From assembly GCF_003814915.1 (NCBI RefSeq), contig NZ_RKQK01000001.1, positions 884,031-948,030 of the forward strand: a stretch of DNA of 64,000 bases. The letters run 5' to 3'. The notes beneath the pieces are model-generated. The model was not told where the DNA came from. It worked only from the letters and a program-made list of their open reading frames with translations, and made no database searches. How positions within the stretch are numbered: the first letter of the stretch is position 1; each line of letters starts with the position of its first letter. Below are positions 9,086 to 18,551 of the stretch, piece after piece. Source of the stretch: Pacificibacter maritimus (GTDB lineage Bacteria > Pseudomonadota > Alphaproteobacteria > Rhodobacterales > Rhodobacteraceae). The position numbers and the translations under genes were made by a program.

Positions 9086-10420
9086 ATGACCCTAACGCGT
9101 AAAGATTTTCCTTCGGGGTTTCAGTTTGGCGCAGCAACTGCAGCCTATCAAATCGAAGGTAGCGGTTTTGGCGGCGCAGGTCCGTCTCACTGGGATAGTT
9201 TTGCCGCGACGCCCGGCAATGTTGTAAGGGCCGAAACAGGCGCGGTTGCATGTGATCATTACCATCGGTTCAACGAAGATTTCGATCTGCTACAGCAAGG
9301 CAATTTCGATGCCTACAGGTTTTCCACCTCTTGGTCTCGCGTGCTTCCCGAAGGTCGCGGCACCGTAAATCAAGAAGGTTTGGACTATTATGATCGCTTG
9401 ACAGACGCGCTTTTGGAACGCGGATTAAAGCCGTATCAGACCTTGTATCATTGGGAAATGCCTGCGGCCCTGTCAGATCTCGGCGGCTGGACAAACCCAG
9501 ATGTCCACAATTGGTTTGGCGATTACACAGAGATTATCGATGCGCGTATCGGCGATCGGATGGAAGGTATCGCCACAATCAACGAACCATGGTGTACGGC
9601 CTATCTATCTCATTTTCTTGGCATCCATGCGCCGGGCCTGCGTGACATTCGCGCGACAGCCCGCGCCATGCATCATGTCATGAAAGCCCATGGCGAGGCG
9701 ATGACGCGCCTGCGCGCAAAGGGGCGTAAAAACTTGGGCATCGCTCTTAATTTTGAATATGCAAACCCAGCTTCGAATTCCGCACAAGATCTGGCTGCAG
9801 CCGCAACTGAGGATGCGATCTACAATCGTTGGTTTATCGAGGCCATGACCAAAGGCACCTATCCAAAAGAGGCACTGGAAGGCTTTGAACCCCATATGCC
9901 TAAAGGGTGGCAAGATGACCTAAAAACCCATATCCATCAACCGCTTGACTGGCTTGGCGTCAATTATTACACACGCAAAAATCATGCGCATGATGAACAG
10001 GCCTCCGCTTGGCCTGCCACCCGTCCAGTCCAAGGCCACCGCGAGACCACGCAGATGGGTTGGGAAGTCTATCCAGAAGGTTTACATCACTTTCTCACCC
10101 GCATGAAAAATGACTATGTGGGTGATCTGCCGATTTATGTCACAGAAAATGGCATGGCATGGGAGGATCGTGTAAAAGACGGTAGCGTCAATGATCCCGA
10201 ACGGATCGCCTTTATTCAACGTCACCTCGGCGCGATGAAGCAAGCCATCGATGATGGCGTTAATCTAAACGGCTTCTTTTATTGGTCTTTGCTCGACAAT
10301 TATGAATGGGCTGAAGGCTATGACAAACGGTTCGGCATCGTACATGTTGACTTTGAGACCCTAGAACGCACCCCAAAAGCATCCTATGAGATGCTCAAGC
10401 AAGCCTTGAAAAGAACCTAA
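9086..10420 (+). CDS. bgl: Beta-glucosidase, GH1 family
   Basis: 444-residue cytoplasmic GH1 enzyme hydrolysing beta-glucosides such as cellobiose. N-terminal FPSGFQFGAATAAYQIEG matches the GH1 signature. The acid/base Glu is in TINEPWC (E167) and the nucleophile in VTENGM (E354). The C-terminal FFYWSLLDNYEWAEGYDKRFG segment is the usual GH1 glycone site. Length is normal for bacterial GH1. The start is preceded by GGGAGAG. It ends 1 nt before glucokinase, so the two are translated together. Its placement with agl genes suggests one regulator for alpha- and beta-linked glucose disaccharides. Confidence 0.92.
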   Translation: MTLTRKDFPSGFQFGAATAAYQIEGSGFGGAGPSHWDSFAATPGNVVRAETGAVACDHYHRFNEDFDLLQQGNFDAYRFSTSWSRVLPEGRGTVNQEGLDYYDRLTDALLERGLKPYQTLYHWEMPAALSDLGGWTNPDVHNWFGDYTEIIDARIGDRMEGIATINEPWCTAYLSHFLGIHAPGLRDIRATARAMHHVMKAHGEAMTRLRAKGRKNLGIALNFEYANPASNSAQDLAAAATEDAIYNRWFIEAMTKGTYPKEALEGFEPHMPKGWQDDLKTHIHQPLDWLGVNYYTRKNHAHDEQASAWPATRPVQGHRETTQMGWEVYPEGLHHFLTRMKNDYVGDLPIYVTENGMAWEDRVKDGSVNDPERIAFIQRHLGAMKQAIDDGVNLNGFFYWSLLDNYEWAEGYDKRFGIVHVDFETLERTPKASYEMLKQALKRT

Positions 10421-10421
10421 A

Positions 10422-11405
10422 ATGACAAAGCATCCAGATAACACTCTTTCTCTCGTTGCAGATATCGGCGGCACAAACACCCGTGTGGCCTTGGCGGATG
10501 GCACAAAATTGCTGCCAAACACTGTGCGCCGTTATCAAAATGCGCGCTACCCTGGCTTGGAAACAGTATTGCGCCAATATATTTCAGAAGAAGGTAATGT
10601 CGATTGCAAGGGCGCATGTGTGGCCATCGCAGGCCTCGTGCGCGATGGGGTTGGCACCATGACCAACCTCGATTGGACCATTGATCGTGACACATTGCTA
10701 CGCGCTACCAATGCAGAAAATGCATCTATTCTTAATGACTTACAGGCGCAAGGTCATGCTTTGGGTCACATTCCAGAATCCAACCTGCTTTCCATCACTC
10801 CTGCACAATCTTCGACACCGATCTCACCCAATGCGGTCCGGTTGGTCATCGGCGTAGGCACAGGGTTCAACGCAGCCCCTGTGTATGAGACAGCGAATGG
10901 GCGATTTGTTGCACCGTCTGAATCAGGCCACGCCAACTTGCCGATCCGCAATGAGAAAGAGCTGGATCTGTGTAGATTCGTTGAAAACGCGCATGGGTTT
11001 CCAGCCGTCGAAGATGTCTTGTCAGGGCGCGGTTTGGAACGCGTCTATGTGTTTTTAGGCATGCAAGCTGATGATCCACAGGAAAAATCAGCCGCAGATA
11101 TTATGAAATCGGTAGAGCTTGGAAATGACCCACGCGCGGATGAAACCGTTGAAGTTTTTGTCAAAATTCTGGGAACGGTTGCAGGCAATCTTTCATTGAT
11201 CCAATTGCCATTTGGTGGTGTCTTTTTGGTCGGCGGTGTCGCACGCGCCATGGCGCCCTACCTCGACCGATTTGATTTCGCCACAGCCTTTCGTGATAAG
11301 GGCCGTTTTGCGGGGTTCATGCAGAACTTTAGTGTGAGCGTGATCGAAGATGACTACGCAGCCCTGACAGGCTGCGCTTCGCATCTTCAAAGCATTTCCA
11401 CCTAA
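10422..11405 (+). CDS. glk: Glucokinase
   Basis: 327-residue glucokinase of the bacterial Glk (non-ROK) type: ATP-dependent phosphorylation of glucose freed by AglA and the GH1 enzyme. The phosphate-binding motif VADIGGTNTRVAL (about 12-24) and the glucose-binding region GVGTGFNA and ESGHANLPIRN are visible; there is no ROK zinc cysteine cluster. The ATG follows the GH1 stop by 1 nt, and a strong terminator follows. A roseobacter lacking a glucose PTS needs such a kinase to feed the Entner-Doudoroff route; that is inference from the group. Confidence 0.92.
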   Translation: MTKHPDNTLSLVADIGGTNTRVALADGTKLLPNTVRRYQNARYPGLETVLRQYISEEGNVDCKGACVAIAGLVRDGVGTMTNLDWTIDRDTLLRATNAENASILNDLQAQGHALGHIPESNLLSITPAQSSTPISPNAVRLVIGVGTGFNAAPVYETANGRFVAPSESGHANLPIRNEKELDLCRFVENAHGFPAVEDVLSGRGLERVYVFLGMQADDPQEKSAADIMKSVELGNDPRADETVEVFVKILGTVAGNLSLIQLPFGGVFLVGGVARAMAPYLDRFDFATAFRDKGRFAGFMQNFSVSVIEDDYAALTGCASHLQSIST

Positions 11406-11438
11406 CCCACTTAAACCACATCGTTTTAAAGATCATTT

Positions 11439-11468
11439 AGCCCCAGCTTTTTAAGTTGGGGCTTTTTT
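11439..11468 (+). terminator. Rho-independent terminator after glk
   Basis: Stem agcccca(g/a)ctt pairs with aagttggggct around a short T-rich loop and is followed by six T residues. It closes the aglR-bgl-glk unit. Confidence 0.85.
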
Positions 11469-11591
11469 CTGTGACATTTTTTTGCCTGCCGTAACCTCGT
11501 CTTAACGGACCACCCGTTACACAGACTCCAACGTTCGGCTCTGTAAGGGATTTAAAATGACATTCACACAACGGTTCACGGGAGGGGCACA

Positions 11592-11873
11592 ATGACAGTT
11601 CAAGTGCAACTTCACGATCGTCTCGATTATCAATCCGTAGGCCCCTTGCTCACAGAGCTACGCGAGATTGATGACCCCGAACTTATTATCGATGCAGCAC
11701 AAGTGCGCCACCTCAGTGCGCAATCTCTGCAAATTTTGCTCAGTGCAATCAAAACACGTCATGGCGCAGGACAAATAACACGCGTCATAAATGCATCTGA
11801 GGGCTGTATCGATCTGCTTAGCCTATTCGGATTCACCGTTGAAAACTTTACACAACCGGAGACTTGGACATGA
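11592..11873 (+). CDS. STAS-domain protein of chemosensory operon
   Basis: 93-residue single STAS domain. The pattern LIIDAAQVRHLSAQSLQILL (31-50) corresponds to the strand-helix around the phosphorylatable Ser/Thr of SpoIIAA-like proteins, with Ser at 42 and 45. GGGAGGGG precedes the ATG. It overlaps the next gene by 4 nt (ATGA), so it is translationally coupled to cheY. In several alphaproteobacterial chemosensory operons a STAS protein takes this first position; its role is not settled, and it could be a switch partner or be regulated by phosphorylation. Confidence 0.8.
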   Translation: MTVQVQLHDRLDYQSVGPLLTELREIDDPELIIDAAQVRHLSAQSLQILLSAIKTRHGAGQITRVINASEGCIDLLSLFGFTVENFTQPETWT

Positions 11874-12235
11874 GCCTTGAAGTCCTTGCTGTCGATGACA
11901 GCCGCACTATGCGCGATATGCTTAATCTTGCCCTTTCATCTGCTGGATTCACGACTCATTTAGCAGAAGATGGCGTGCATGGACTAGAAGTTCTCAGCAA
12001 CATCGAACCCGACGTTATTATCACAGATATCAACATGCCCCGCATGGACGGGTTTGGCTTTATGGATGCAGTGCGTTCAGAAGAAAAATGGGGCAAAATT
12101 CCTATTCTCGTTTTGACCACTGAAAGTGCCGATGAACTCAAAGCCAAAGCCCGCGCGGCTGGCGCAACGGGCTGGATCGTCAAGCCTTTTGATCCTGCGA
12201 AATTGGTCAAAGCCCTTCAGATGGTTACGGGATAG
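11870..12235 (+). CDS. cheY: CheY-type response regulator
   Basis: 121-residue stand-alone receiver domain. The acidic pocket VDD (8-10), phosphorylation site Asp in IITDINMP (D53), and the Thr and Lys switch residues (LTTES; VKPFDP near the C terminus) are present. The ATG at 11870 is chosen: it overlaps the STAS stop codon (ATGA), with CGGAGA upstream. There is no output domain, so it would act on the flagellar switch or as a phosphate sink. It directly precedes cheA. Confidence 0.9.
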   Translation: MSLEVLAVDDSRTMRDMLNLALSSAGFTTHLAEDGVHGLEVLSNIEPDVIITDINMPRMDGFGFMDAVRSEEKWGKIPILVLTTESADELKAKARAAGATGWIVKPFDPAKLVKALQMVTG

Positions 12236-12246
12236 GAGATCACCAA

Positions 12247-14547
12247 ATGTCCGATCCAATGGCAGAAATTCGCGCCTCGTTCTTTATAGAATGCGAAGAA
12301 CTTCTTGAAAGTCTTCAAGATGGGCTCACCTTAATGGAAGATGGCAACTCTGAATCAGAGACGATTAACATCGTTTTCAGGGCAGTTCACTCCATCAAAG
12401 GCGGCGCTGGTGCCTTTGGCTTGGATGATCTCGTGCACTTTGCACACCGATTTGAAACAGCTATGGACGAAGTGCGAACAGGCCGTTTAGCACCAGATGC
12501 TGACGCCATTCGTTTATTCTTCACATGTGGGGATGTTTTGGCCGATTTGGTACGTGCTGCGCGCGACGATACCCCCTTGCCTGAATCCAAAACTGAACCT
12601 GTTTTGGCTCAGCTTGATGCTTTGGTTGGCGCACAAGACGAGCCCGAAGAGGAAGACTTTGATTTCACCCCCGCAACCTTGTCCTTAGATTTGGCTGGCG
12701 GCGATCTCGCAATGCCAAACCTACCTGACATTCCGGGCCTTCCGCCGCTTGATCTCTCTCAAGATGATGCTGATCCGACACTCAGCAAAACCGATGCAGC
12801 AAGCGGGCTAAAGGGTTTCACAATCCTCTTTAAGCCTGACGCTAGCCTCTACGCATCAGGAAATGAGCCATTGTACCTTTTGCGCGCCTTGCGCGACATG
12901 GGTGACATTGAAGTCTCCTGCAATACAGATAAATTACCTAATATTGCGGAATTGGATCCAGAATTGGGCCATTTGGAATGGACCATTAAAATTGCGACTG
13001 ATGAACCCATGGAGGCTGTTCGAGAAGTCTTCGAGTTTGTTGATGGTTTATGTGTTTTGGAAATTTCACCCAATTCAGGGGGATCAAATGAATCTCTTGA
13101 TGGAGAATTTGAAACTGCATCCGCTCTCCCTACCTGTGCACCGCTGACCACCGCCGACGCGCTGGAGAAAGAGGTTAAACCCCTTCCCGCTGAGACTGCG
13201 CTGCCTGACATCATGCCCGCGCCTTCAAATGTTGAAAAACAGGATCCCAGCGAAGTCTCCCCCGAGCCGGTTGAGCAACAAAAGCCAACGCCGCCAACTG
13301 ACAAGGCGACAGAAACCACCAAAACAGCCCCCACGCAACCGCGTGCCACGGTGCGCGTTGACCTAGAGCGCGTCGACCGCCTTGTAAATCTTGTGGGAGA
13401 ACTCGTCATCAATCAAGCCATGCTCAGTCAATCGGTGACAGAAGCTGGTCTTCCCCCGAATTCTCCAGTTTCAACTGGTTTGGAAGAGTTTTTACAACTC
13501 ACGCGCGACATTCAAGAATCTGTAATGATGATCCGCGCTCAACCAATTAAATCGTTGTTTCAGCGCATGGGCCGCATCGTTCGTGAATCCTCAGCGTCAG
13601 TAAAAAAAGAAGTCAAACTTCACACAATTGGTGAGAACACAGAAGTTGACAAAACAGTCATCGAACGTCTCGCTGATCCTTTAACGCATATGATTAGAAA
13701 CGCAGTAGACCACGGTTTGGAATCCCCCGAAAAACGCGAGGCCGCGGGTAAGCCGCGCGAGGGTCGCGTTACCATGTCCGCGCAGCATCGCTCAGGTCGC
13801 ATTCTCATAGAAGTCGCCGATGATGGTGCCGGTATTAACCGTAAGCGCGTGCGTGAGATCGCTATCGAAAAGAACCTGATACCCGAGGACATGCTGCTTA
13901 GCGACAACGACATCGACAACCTACTCTTCATGCCAGGCTTCTCTACAGCCTCTGAAATATCCAACCTATCGGGACGGGGCGTCGGCATGGATGTGGTCAA
14001 AAGCTCGATACAATCCTTGGGCGGACGTATCACGATTTCGTCTGTTGAAGGTAAAGGTACCACATTTTCAATCTCGCTCCCGCTGACACTCGCAGTGTTG
14101 GACGGAATGGTTGTCAAGGTAGGTGACGAAACCTTGGTTGTGCCGCTCAACGCTATTCTCGAAACGCTTACCCTGACGGATGATGATCTGAAATCTCTGG
14201 GCCCAGATACGCATGTCGTGCAGATACGCGGCGGCTTTGTGCCGCTCCTAGATCTTGGCGCCGAATTGGGATACCGCCCCCCGCAAGGTAAGTATGTCGG
14301 TGGGACCGTTCTTTTGATCGGCCAAGAAGACGGCAACAGAGCTGCCTTGGCCGTTGATACAATCGAAGACCAGCGTCAAGTCGTCATCAAGGGACTTGAA
14401 GGTAGCTATGGTAGAGTGCCAGGAATTGCTGCTGCAACAATTTTGGGTGACGGACAAATTGCCCTCATTTTGGATCCTTCTGATCTCGTAAGCCAAGCCT
14501 CAGGGAAAACAAAACAACGGAACGCATCAGTTCCACTCGTAGGATAA
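12247..14547 (+). CDS. cheA: Chemotaxis histidine kinase
   Basis: 766 residues with the classical CheA layout. HPt domain with the phospho-accepting His in FRAVHSIKGGAGAFG (H48); a P2-like domain (about 195-280, starting GFTILFKPD); a Pro-rich linker (about 290-370); P3 dimerisation helices (about 372-440); P4 ATPase with N box MIRNAVDHGLESPEKR, G1 VADDGAGI and G2 GRGVGMDVV; and a C-terminal CheW-like P5 domain (about 625-755). TAGGAGA lies upstream of the ATG. It would phosphorylate the two CheY-like proteins in the operon. Receptors must be encoded elsewhere. Confidence 0.95.
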   Translation: MSDPMAEIRASFFIECEELLESLQDGLTLMEDGNSESETINIVFRAVHSIKGGAGAFGLDDLVHFAHRFETAMDEVRTGRLAPDADAIRLFFTCGDVLADLVRAARDDTPLPESKTEPVLAQLDALVGAQDEPEEEDFDFTPATLSLDLAGGDLAMPNLPDIPGLPPLDLSQDDADPTLSKTDAASGLKGFTILFKPDASLYASGNEPLYLLRALRDMGDIEVSCNTDKLPNIAELDPELGHLEWTIKIATDEPMEAVREVFEFVDGLCVLEISPNSGGSNESLDGEFETASALPTCAPLTTADALEKEVKPLPAETALPDIMPAPSNVEKQDPSEVSPEPVEQQKPTPPTDKATETTKTAPTQPRATVRVDLERVDRLVNLVGELVINQAMLSQSVTEAGLPPNSPVSTGLEEFLQLTRDIQESVMMIRAQPIKSLFQRMGRIVRESSASVKKEVKLHTIGENTEVDKTVIERLADPLTHMIRNAVDHGLESPEKREAAGKPREGRVTMSAQHRSGRILIEVADDGAGINRKRVREIAIEKNLIPEDMLLSDNDIDNLLFMPGFSTASEISNLSGRGVGMDVVKSSIQSLGGRITISSVEGKGTTFSISLPLTLAVLDGMVVKVGDETLVVPLNAILETLTLTDDDLKSLGPDTHVVQIRGGFVPLLDLGAELGYRPPQGKYVGGTVLLIGQEDGNRAALAVDTIEDQRQVVIKGLEGSYGRVPGIAAATILGDGQIALILDPSDLVSQASGKTKQRNASVPLVG

Positions 14548-14551
14548 CGAT

Positions 14552-15019
14552 ATGACTGATACCGAAAAGCAAACTGATACATCATCAATTGAACTCCTGT
14601 CCTTTCGCGTGGGCGGACAAGATTATTCTGTGGATATTATGTCCGTAAGGGAAATCAGAGGCTCTGCAAAGGCAACATCACTACCCCATGCGCCGTCATT
14701 TGTAAAAGGCGTTATCAACCTTAGGGGAACGGTCCTCCCTATCTTAGATCTCGCCGCGCGGTTGGGCCTTATGGCGGGGGAAGAAAGCGAACGAAATGTT
14801 ATCATCGTGGTCGATCTAGGCGGTCGCACTGCTGGCCTCATGGTCGATGCGGTGTCAGATATTCTGGCGATTCCGACAGACGAAATGCAAACGCCTCCTG
14901 ACCTTGCAGCGGACGACGCACGCACATTTGTGTCGGCCCTGACAATTGTAAATGGCAAAATGATCAGAATTTTGGACCTAAATGCCGTTATGCCACCCCA
15001 AGATGAAGAGGCAGCTTAA
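14552..15019 (+). CDS. cheW: Chemotaxis coupling protein
   Basis: 155-residue single CheW domain (about 12-145), with the usual LPHAPSFVKGVINLRG and LPILDLAARLGL segments. It links receptors to CheA at the membrane arrays. Start 4 nt after the cheA stop, with AGGA upstream. Confidence 0.93.
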   Translation: MTDTEKQTDTSSIELLSFRVGGQDYSVDIMSVREIRGSAKATSLPHAPSFVKGVINLRGTVLPILDLAARLGLMAGEESERNVIIVVDLGGRTAGLMVDAVSDILAIPTDEMQTPPDLAADDARTFVSALTIVNGKMIRILDLNAVMPPQDEEAA

Positions 15020-15024
15020 ACCGC

Positions 15025-15915
15025 ATGAACGCCCCAGCCAGAAATATTGAGACTTCAATTTCGGAGTCTACATTCAAAAAAATAGCAGCCATCGCGCATG
15101 ACGAGGCTGGCATTATTCTGTCAAATTCTAAACAGTCTATGGTGAAGTCACGTCTGACAAAACGCCTTAGAGCATTGGAAATTCGTGACTTTGATTCATA
15201 TCTGGTGTTTTTGCAAAATGGGCAAAACCTAGATGAAATGAAGCATTTCATTTCAGCCCTAACGACTAATGTGTCGCATTTCTTCAGGGAAACTCATCAC
15301 TTCGACACCTTAAAAAAGACAATACTGCCCGAACTGCAGAACAAGCTTAAACGCGGCGAAAAAGTCAGAATTTGGTCGGCTGGGTGCTCGAATGGGCAAG
15401 AACCCTATTCGATTGCAATGGCGCTTCTGGATGTCGACGAGACCATCGCGGCACAGGACATCAAAATTCTCGCGACTGATATCGACCCAGAGGTATTGGC
15501 GCATGCGGTGTCTGGACGATATGCTGGTGCTATGACCTCTGGCTTAACCGACAACGTAATTAAAAACTATTTTTCAATCGAGAATGTCCGTGGTGAAGAA
15601 ATTTTTCAAATTAAACAACAGGTTAAGGACCTCGTTTCGTTTAGACAGCTGAATCTGCATGCCGATTGGCCAATGCGCGGCAGTTTCGATGTCATTTTTT
15701 GCAGGAACGTTGTGATTTACTTTGACGACGCAACACAAGCCAAACTGTACAAACGATTTCACAGCGCAATGACAGAAAATGGCTGGTTGCTTTTGGGACA
15801 TTCCGAGCGATTAAACAGTGACTCCTCCAAGCTTTTCAAAAGTGCGGGAGTTACAACCTACCGCCCCAATCTTCGGCAACAAAACCTGCGACTATCACCA
15901 CAATTGGAGACTTAA
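15025..15915 (+). CDS. cheR: Chemoreceptor glutamate methyltransferase
   Basis: 296 residues. An N-terminal helical CheR_N domain (about 10-75) precedes the SAM-dependent methyltransferase domain. TTNVSHFFRE (81-90), the SAM-binding motif SAGCSNGQEPYS (118-129) and FCRNVVIYFD (225-234) are visible. CheR methylates receptor glutamates for adaptation. The matching methylesterase CheB is absent from this operon. Start 5 nt after the cheW stop. Confidence 0.93.
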   Translation: MNAPARNIETSISESTFKKIAAIAHDEAGIILSNSKQSMVKSRLTKRLRALEIRDFDSYLVFLQNGQNLDEMKHFISALTTNVSHFFRETHHFDTLKKTILPELQNKLKRGEKVRIWSAGCSNGQEPYSIAMALLDVDETIAAQDIKILATDIDPEVLAHAVSGRYAGAMTSGLTDNVIKNYFSIENVRGEEIFQIKQQVKDLVSFRQLNLHADWPMRGSFDVIFCRNVVIYFDDATQAKLYKRFHSAMTENGWLLLGHSERLNSDSSKLFKSAGVTTYRPNLRQQNLRLSPQLET

Positions 15916-15917
15916 AT

Positions 15918-16304
15918 ATGGCATTACGAGATCAAATTCGCGTCTTGGTTGTCGATGATATGTCTACAAGCCGTGGACTTATTACCAATGCACTCGATTC
16001 ATTTGGCATCAGGCATGTTGCCAGCGCATCGGATGGCCAAACAGCCCTACAGAAAATCGCGTCCTTTCCTGTGCATCTTGTCATATCGGACTACAACATG
16101 CCGGGTATGGACGGGTTACAACTGCTGCACTCGCTTCGATCAAACGCTCCGACCCGCGGCGTCGGGTTTCTTCTGATCACAGGCCGCGCAGACAGGGAGA
16201 TCATTGATCATGGTAAACGTCTGGGCATGAATAATTTTCTAAAAAAGCCGTTTGATCCACCACGTCTTCGTGCGTCTATTGAGGCGATTGTGGGGAAGCT
16301 GTAA
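15918..16304 (+). CDS. Second CheY-like response regulator
   Basis: 128-residue single receiver: VVDDMSTSR (11-19), phosphorylation Asp in LVISDYNMPGMDG (D58), and Lys in FLKKPFDPP. It starts 2 nt after the cheR stop and its TAA overlaps the ATG of the next gene (TAATG). Unlike the first CheY it sits beside the methyltransferase, where a CheB might be expected. It could be a phosphate sink or the flagellar-switch ligand; the sequence alone does not decide. Confidence 0.88.
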   Translation: MALRDQIRVLVVDDMSTSRGLITNALDSFGIRHVASASDGQTALQKIASFPVHLVISDYNMPGMDGLQLLHSLRSNAPTRGVGFLLITGRADREIIDHGKRLGMNNFLKKPFDPPRLRASIEAIVGKL

Positions 16305-16705
16305 TGAATATGCACGCATCAACCCCGAATGCCGAAAAGCTTTCGCTGCCCGAAACTTCTATTGCGACGGGTACTTTGCATAACAGGATTCAAGATGAAC
16401 TGATGGCTTTAGTCATCTTGGCAACAGAAGTGCAAATTGCCCTTGGCCCCACGATTTCCGAAGCAAAAGCCCTATCGCCTGCTGTACAACGCAGCCTACA
16501 AGCAATTGATAGGTTGCATCAAACTTTAGACGACCTGCAACGCATCATGGGGCATATGTCCAAGATTGAAAACACTCAATCCATCGAAATTGCGCCCTTG
16601 AGCGAAGCTATAAAGTTGCGCCACTTGGCCCATAAGCTGTTCGATAACGTGGATGCGCCTTTTGCTCTGACAGAAGATTCTTCAGGGGACATTGCTTGGT
16701 TTTAG
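16304..16705 (+). CDS. Unknown helical protein ending the che operon
   Basis: 133 residues, not recognised. The predicted structure is mostly helical: helix 1 with LHNRIQDELMALVILATEVQIAL (about 25-47) and helix 2 with VQRSLQAIDRLHQTLDDLQRIM (about 62-83). This pattern is compatible with a small four-helix or DHp-like dimer (His at 26), as in phosphotransferases or CheZ-like phosphatases. Its start overlaps the second CheY gene by 1 nt (TAATG), so it is made together with that regulator and may act on it. It ends without a visible terminator. Confidence 0.7.
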   Translation: MNMHASTPNAEKLSLPETSIATGTLHNRIQDELMALVILATEVQIALGPTISEAKALSPAVQRSLQAIDRLHQTLDDLQRIMGHMSKIENTQSIEIAPLSEAIKLRHLAHKLFDNVDAPFALTEDSSGDIAWF

Positions 16706-16895
16706 GTTCCACCTGACGCTAAGTTTATTGAATGGCTCACGCCAATTTCCGGATAAACACCGTAATGCGCTCGATAAAAACGACGGTCATAACGGAAACT
16801 TACCGTCATATGCCCCAGACAAATCGGTAGTGAGCTTGACAGTCGTGGGATTTCGCTAAACCTAAGCCATAAAACAAATGGCGAAAGGCACGGCA

Positions 16896-18551
16896 ATGCA
16901 ATCTCATACTCAAACCACCTTTGGTCAGCCCGCAACACAACCAAGCGACCCCCTTGATCTTTTCATCATCGGTGGAGGCATAAACGGTTGCGCAATCGCC
17001 CGCGATGCCGCGGGGCGGGGATTAAATGTCGCTTTGGCTGAAAAAGGTGATCTGGCACAAGCGACCTCATCAAAGTCGACAAAGCTTTTTCACGGCGGGT
17101 TGCGCTATCTGGAGTATGGCGAAATCAAACTGGTGCGCTCAGCTCTGCAAGAGCGTGAAGTCCTCTTAAAATCAATGCCCCATATTGCTTGGCCAATGCG
17201 ATTTGTCCTGCCGCTTTCCCCAGACATGCGGTTTGATACGACGACACCTGCCTCTCGGCTTATTTCATTTTTCATGCCATGGACCAAAGGGCGCAGACCA
17301 AGCTGGATGATCCGCACGGGGTTGTGGCTTTATGATATTTTGGGCAAACGTGAAATTCTTGAGGGAACTAAAAGTCTAAATCTCGGGACAGCCCCCGAGG
17401 GTCAGCCCCTCTCAACAGACTTCAAACGCGCATTCGAGTATTCAGACGTCTGGGTGGATGACGCCAGATTGGTGAGCCTTTTGGCACTGGATGCACTTGA
17501 ACTTGGAGCGCAAATTCATGTGAACACTGCAGTGATATCAGCGCGCCGTGAAAACGGCATGTGGCGCATTGATATGGGCGATCAAGGTACTGTTTTTGCA
17601 CATAGTTTGGTGAACGCGACCGGACCTTGGGTCACGGATGTGATCAAAAATGTGGTGAGCGTGACGACAACAGCCAATCTGCGGCGTGTTCGCGGATCTC
17701 ACATCGTGACTAAGAAACTATATGATCATGAAAAAGCTTATTTTTTACAAGGACCTGATGGGCGGATTATATTTTTGATCCCCTATGAAAACGATTTCAC
17801 TTTGATTGGTACAACCGAAGCCGCGCAAAAGGATGATCCGCTGGCGGCGCAAATCTCAGACACCGAGCGGGCCTATCTGTTAGACTTTGCAAGTTCATAT
17901 CTGAAGCAACCTGTCACCCAGAAGGATATCGTACATGAATATGCTGGGGTTCGGGCTTTATATGAGGATGGCGCATCCTCAGCCACCGCAGCCACGCGCG
18001 AATATGTTTTGAATTTAAACAGTGATGGTGCGCCGCTTTTAAATGTCTTTGGCGGGAAAATCACGACCCATAGACGCCTCGCGGAAGATGTCTTGGAAAA
18101 GCTGGCCGAACATATTTCAATCGGACCTGCATGGACAAAATCTGCCCCGCTGCCTGGCGGAGATTTTCCTTTAAATGAACATGATCAGCTCAGCACTGAT
18201 CTGCAAATTCAATACCCGTTTGTGGAAAAAACCCATGCGGACCGTTTGGTGCGTCTGTATGGAACACGCGCCAAGGCTTTGTTTGAAAACCTCGACGACC
18301 CAACTGACATGGGGCAGCATTTTGGCGCAGACCTATATGAAAATGAGGTCAGGTATCTGATTTTACAGGAGTTTGCGCGCAAAGCCGATGATATTATATG
18401 GCGCAGAACAAAGCTTGGCCTTCGCTTAACCAAAGATCAAACCACCAGACTTGAAAGTTGGATCAGCGAAAATATCCATGACTTGCTGCCAGCGGCCAAT
18501 ACATCACCTGCGGGCGTGTCGAACAGGATCAAAAGCCAAGGGAAAGCGTAA
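16896..18551 (+). CDS. glpD: Aerobic glycerol-3-phosphate dehydrogenase
   Basis: FAD-dependent, membrane-associated enzyme oxidising sn-glycerol 3-phosphate to dihydroxyacetone phosphate. The dinucleotide fold [20 protein letters not shown] (23-42) is followed by [17 protein letters not shown]. The central DAO domain and the C-terminal DAO_C region (about 395-520) complete a normal length (551 residues). The ATG at 16896 is chosen because gaaagg lies 7 nt upstream; an in-frame ATG at 16878 has no such site. The stop overlaps the glpK start (TAATG). Confidence 0.92.
   Translation: MQSHTQTTFGQPATQPSDPLDLFIIGGGINGCAIARDAAGRGLNVALAEKGDLAQATSSKSTKLFHGGLRYLEYGEIKLVRSALQEREVLLKSMPHIAWPMRFVLPLSPDMRFDTTTPASRLISFFMPWTKGRRPSWMIRTGLWLYDILGKREILEGTKSLNLGTAPEGQPLSTDFKRAFEYSDVWVDDARLVSLLALDALELGAQIHVNTAVISARRENGMWRIDMGDQGTVFAHSLVNATGPWVTDVIKNVVSVTTTANLRRVRGSHIVTKKLYDHEKAYFLQGPDGRIIFLIPYENDFTLIGTTEAAQKDDPLAAQISDTERAYLLDFASSYLKQPVTQKDIVHEYAGVRALYEDGASSATAATREYVLNLNSDGAPLLNVFGGKITTHRRLAEDVLEKLAEHISIGPAWTKSAPLPGGDFPLNEHDQLSTDLQIQYPFVEKTHADRLVRLYGTRAKALFENLDDPTDMGQHFGADLYENEVRYLILQEFARKADDIIWRRTKLGLRLTKDQTTRLESWISENIHDLLPAANTSPAGVSNRIKSQGKA

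Noticed and set aside
12849-13412. Minus-strand gene of 187 residues inside cheA
   Set aside because: Antisense of the linker and P3 region of cheA, Ser-rich shadow.
13620-14336. Minus-strand gene of 238 residues inside cheA
   Set aside because: Lies wholly opposite the ATPase domain of cheA; Ser/Arg/Pro-rich, no family resemblance.
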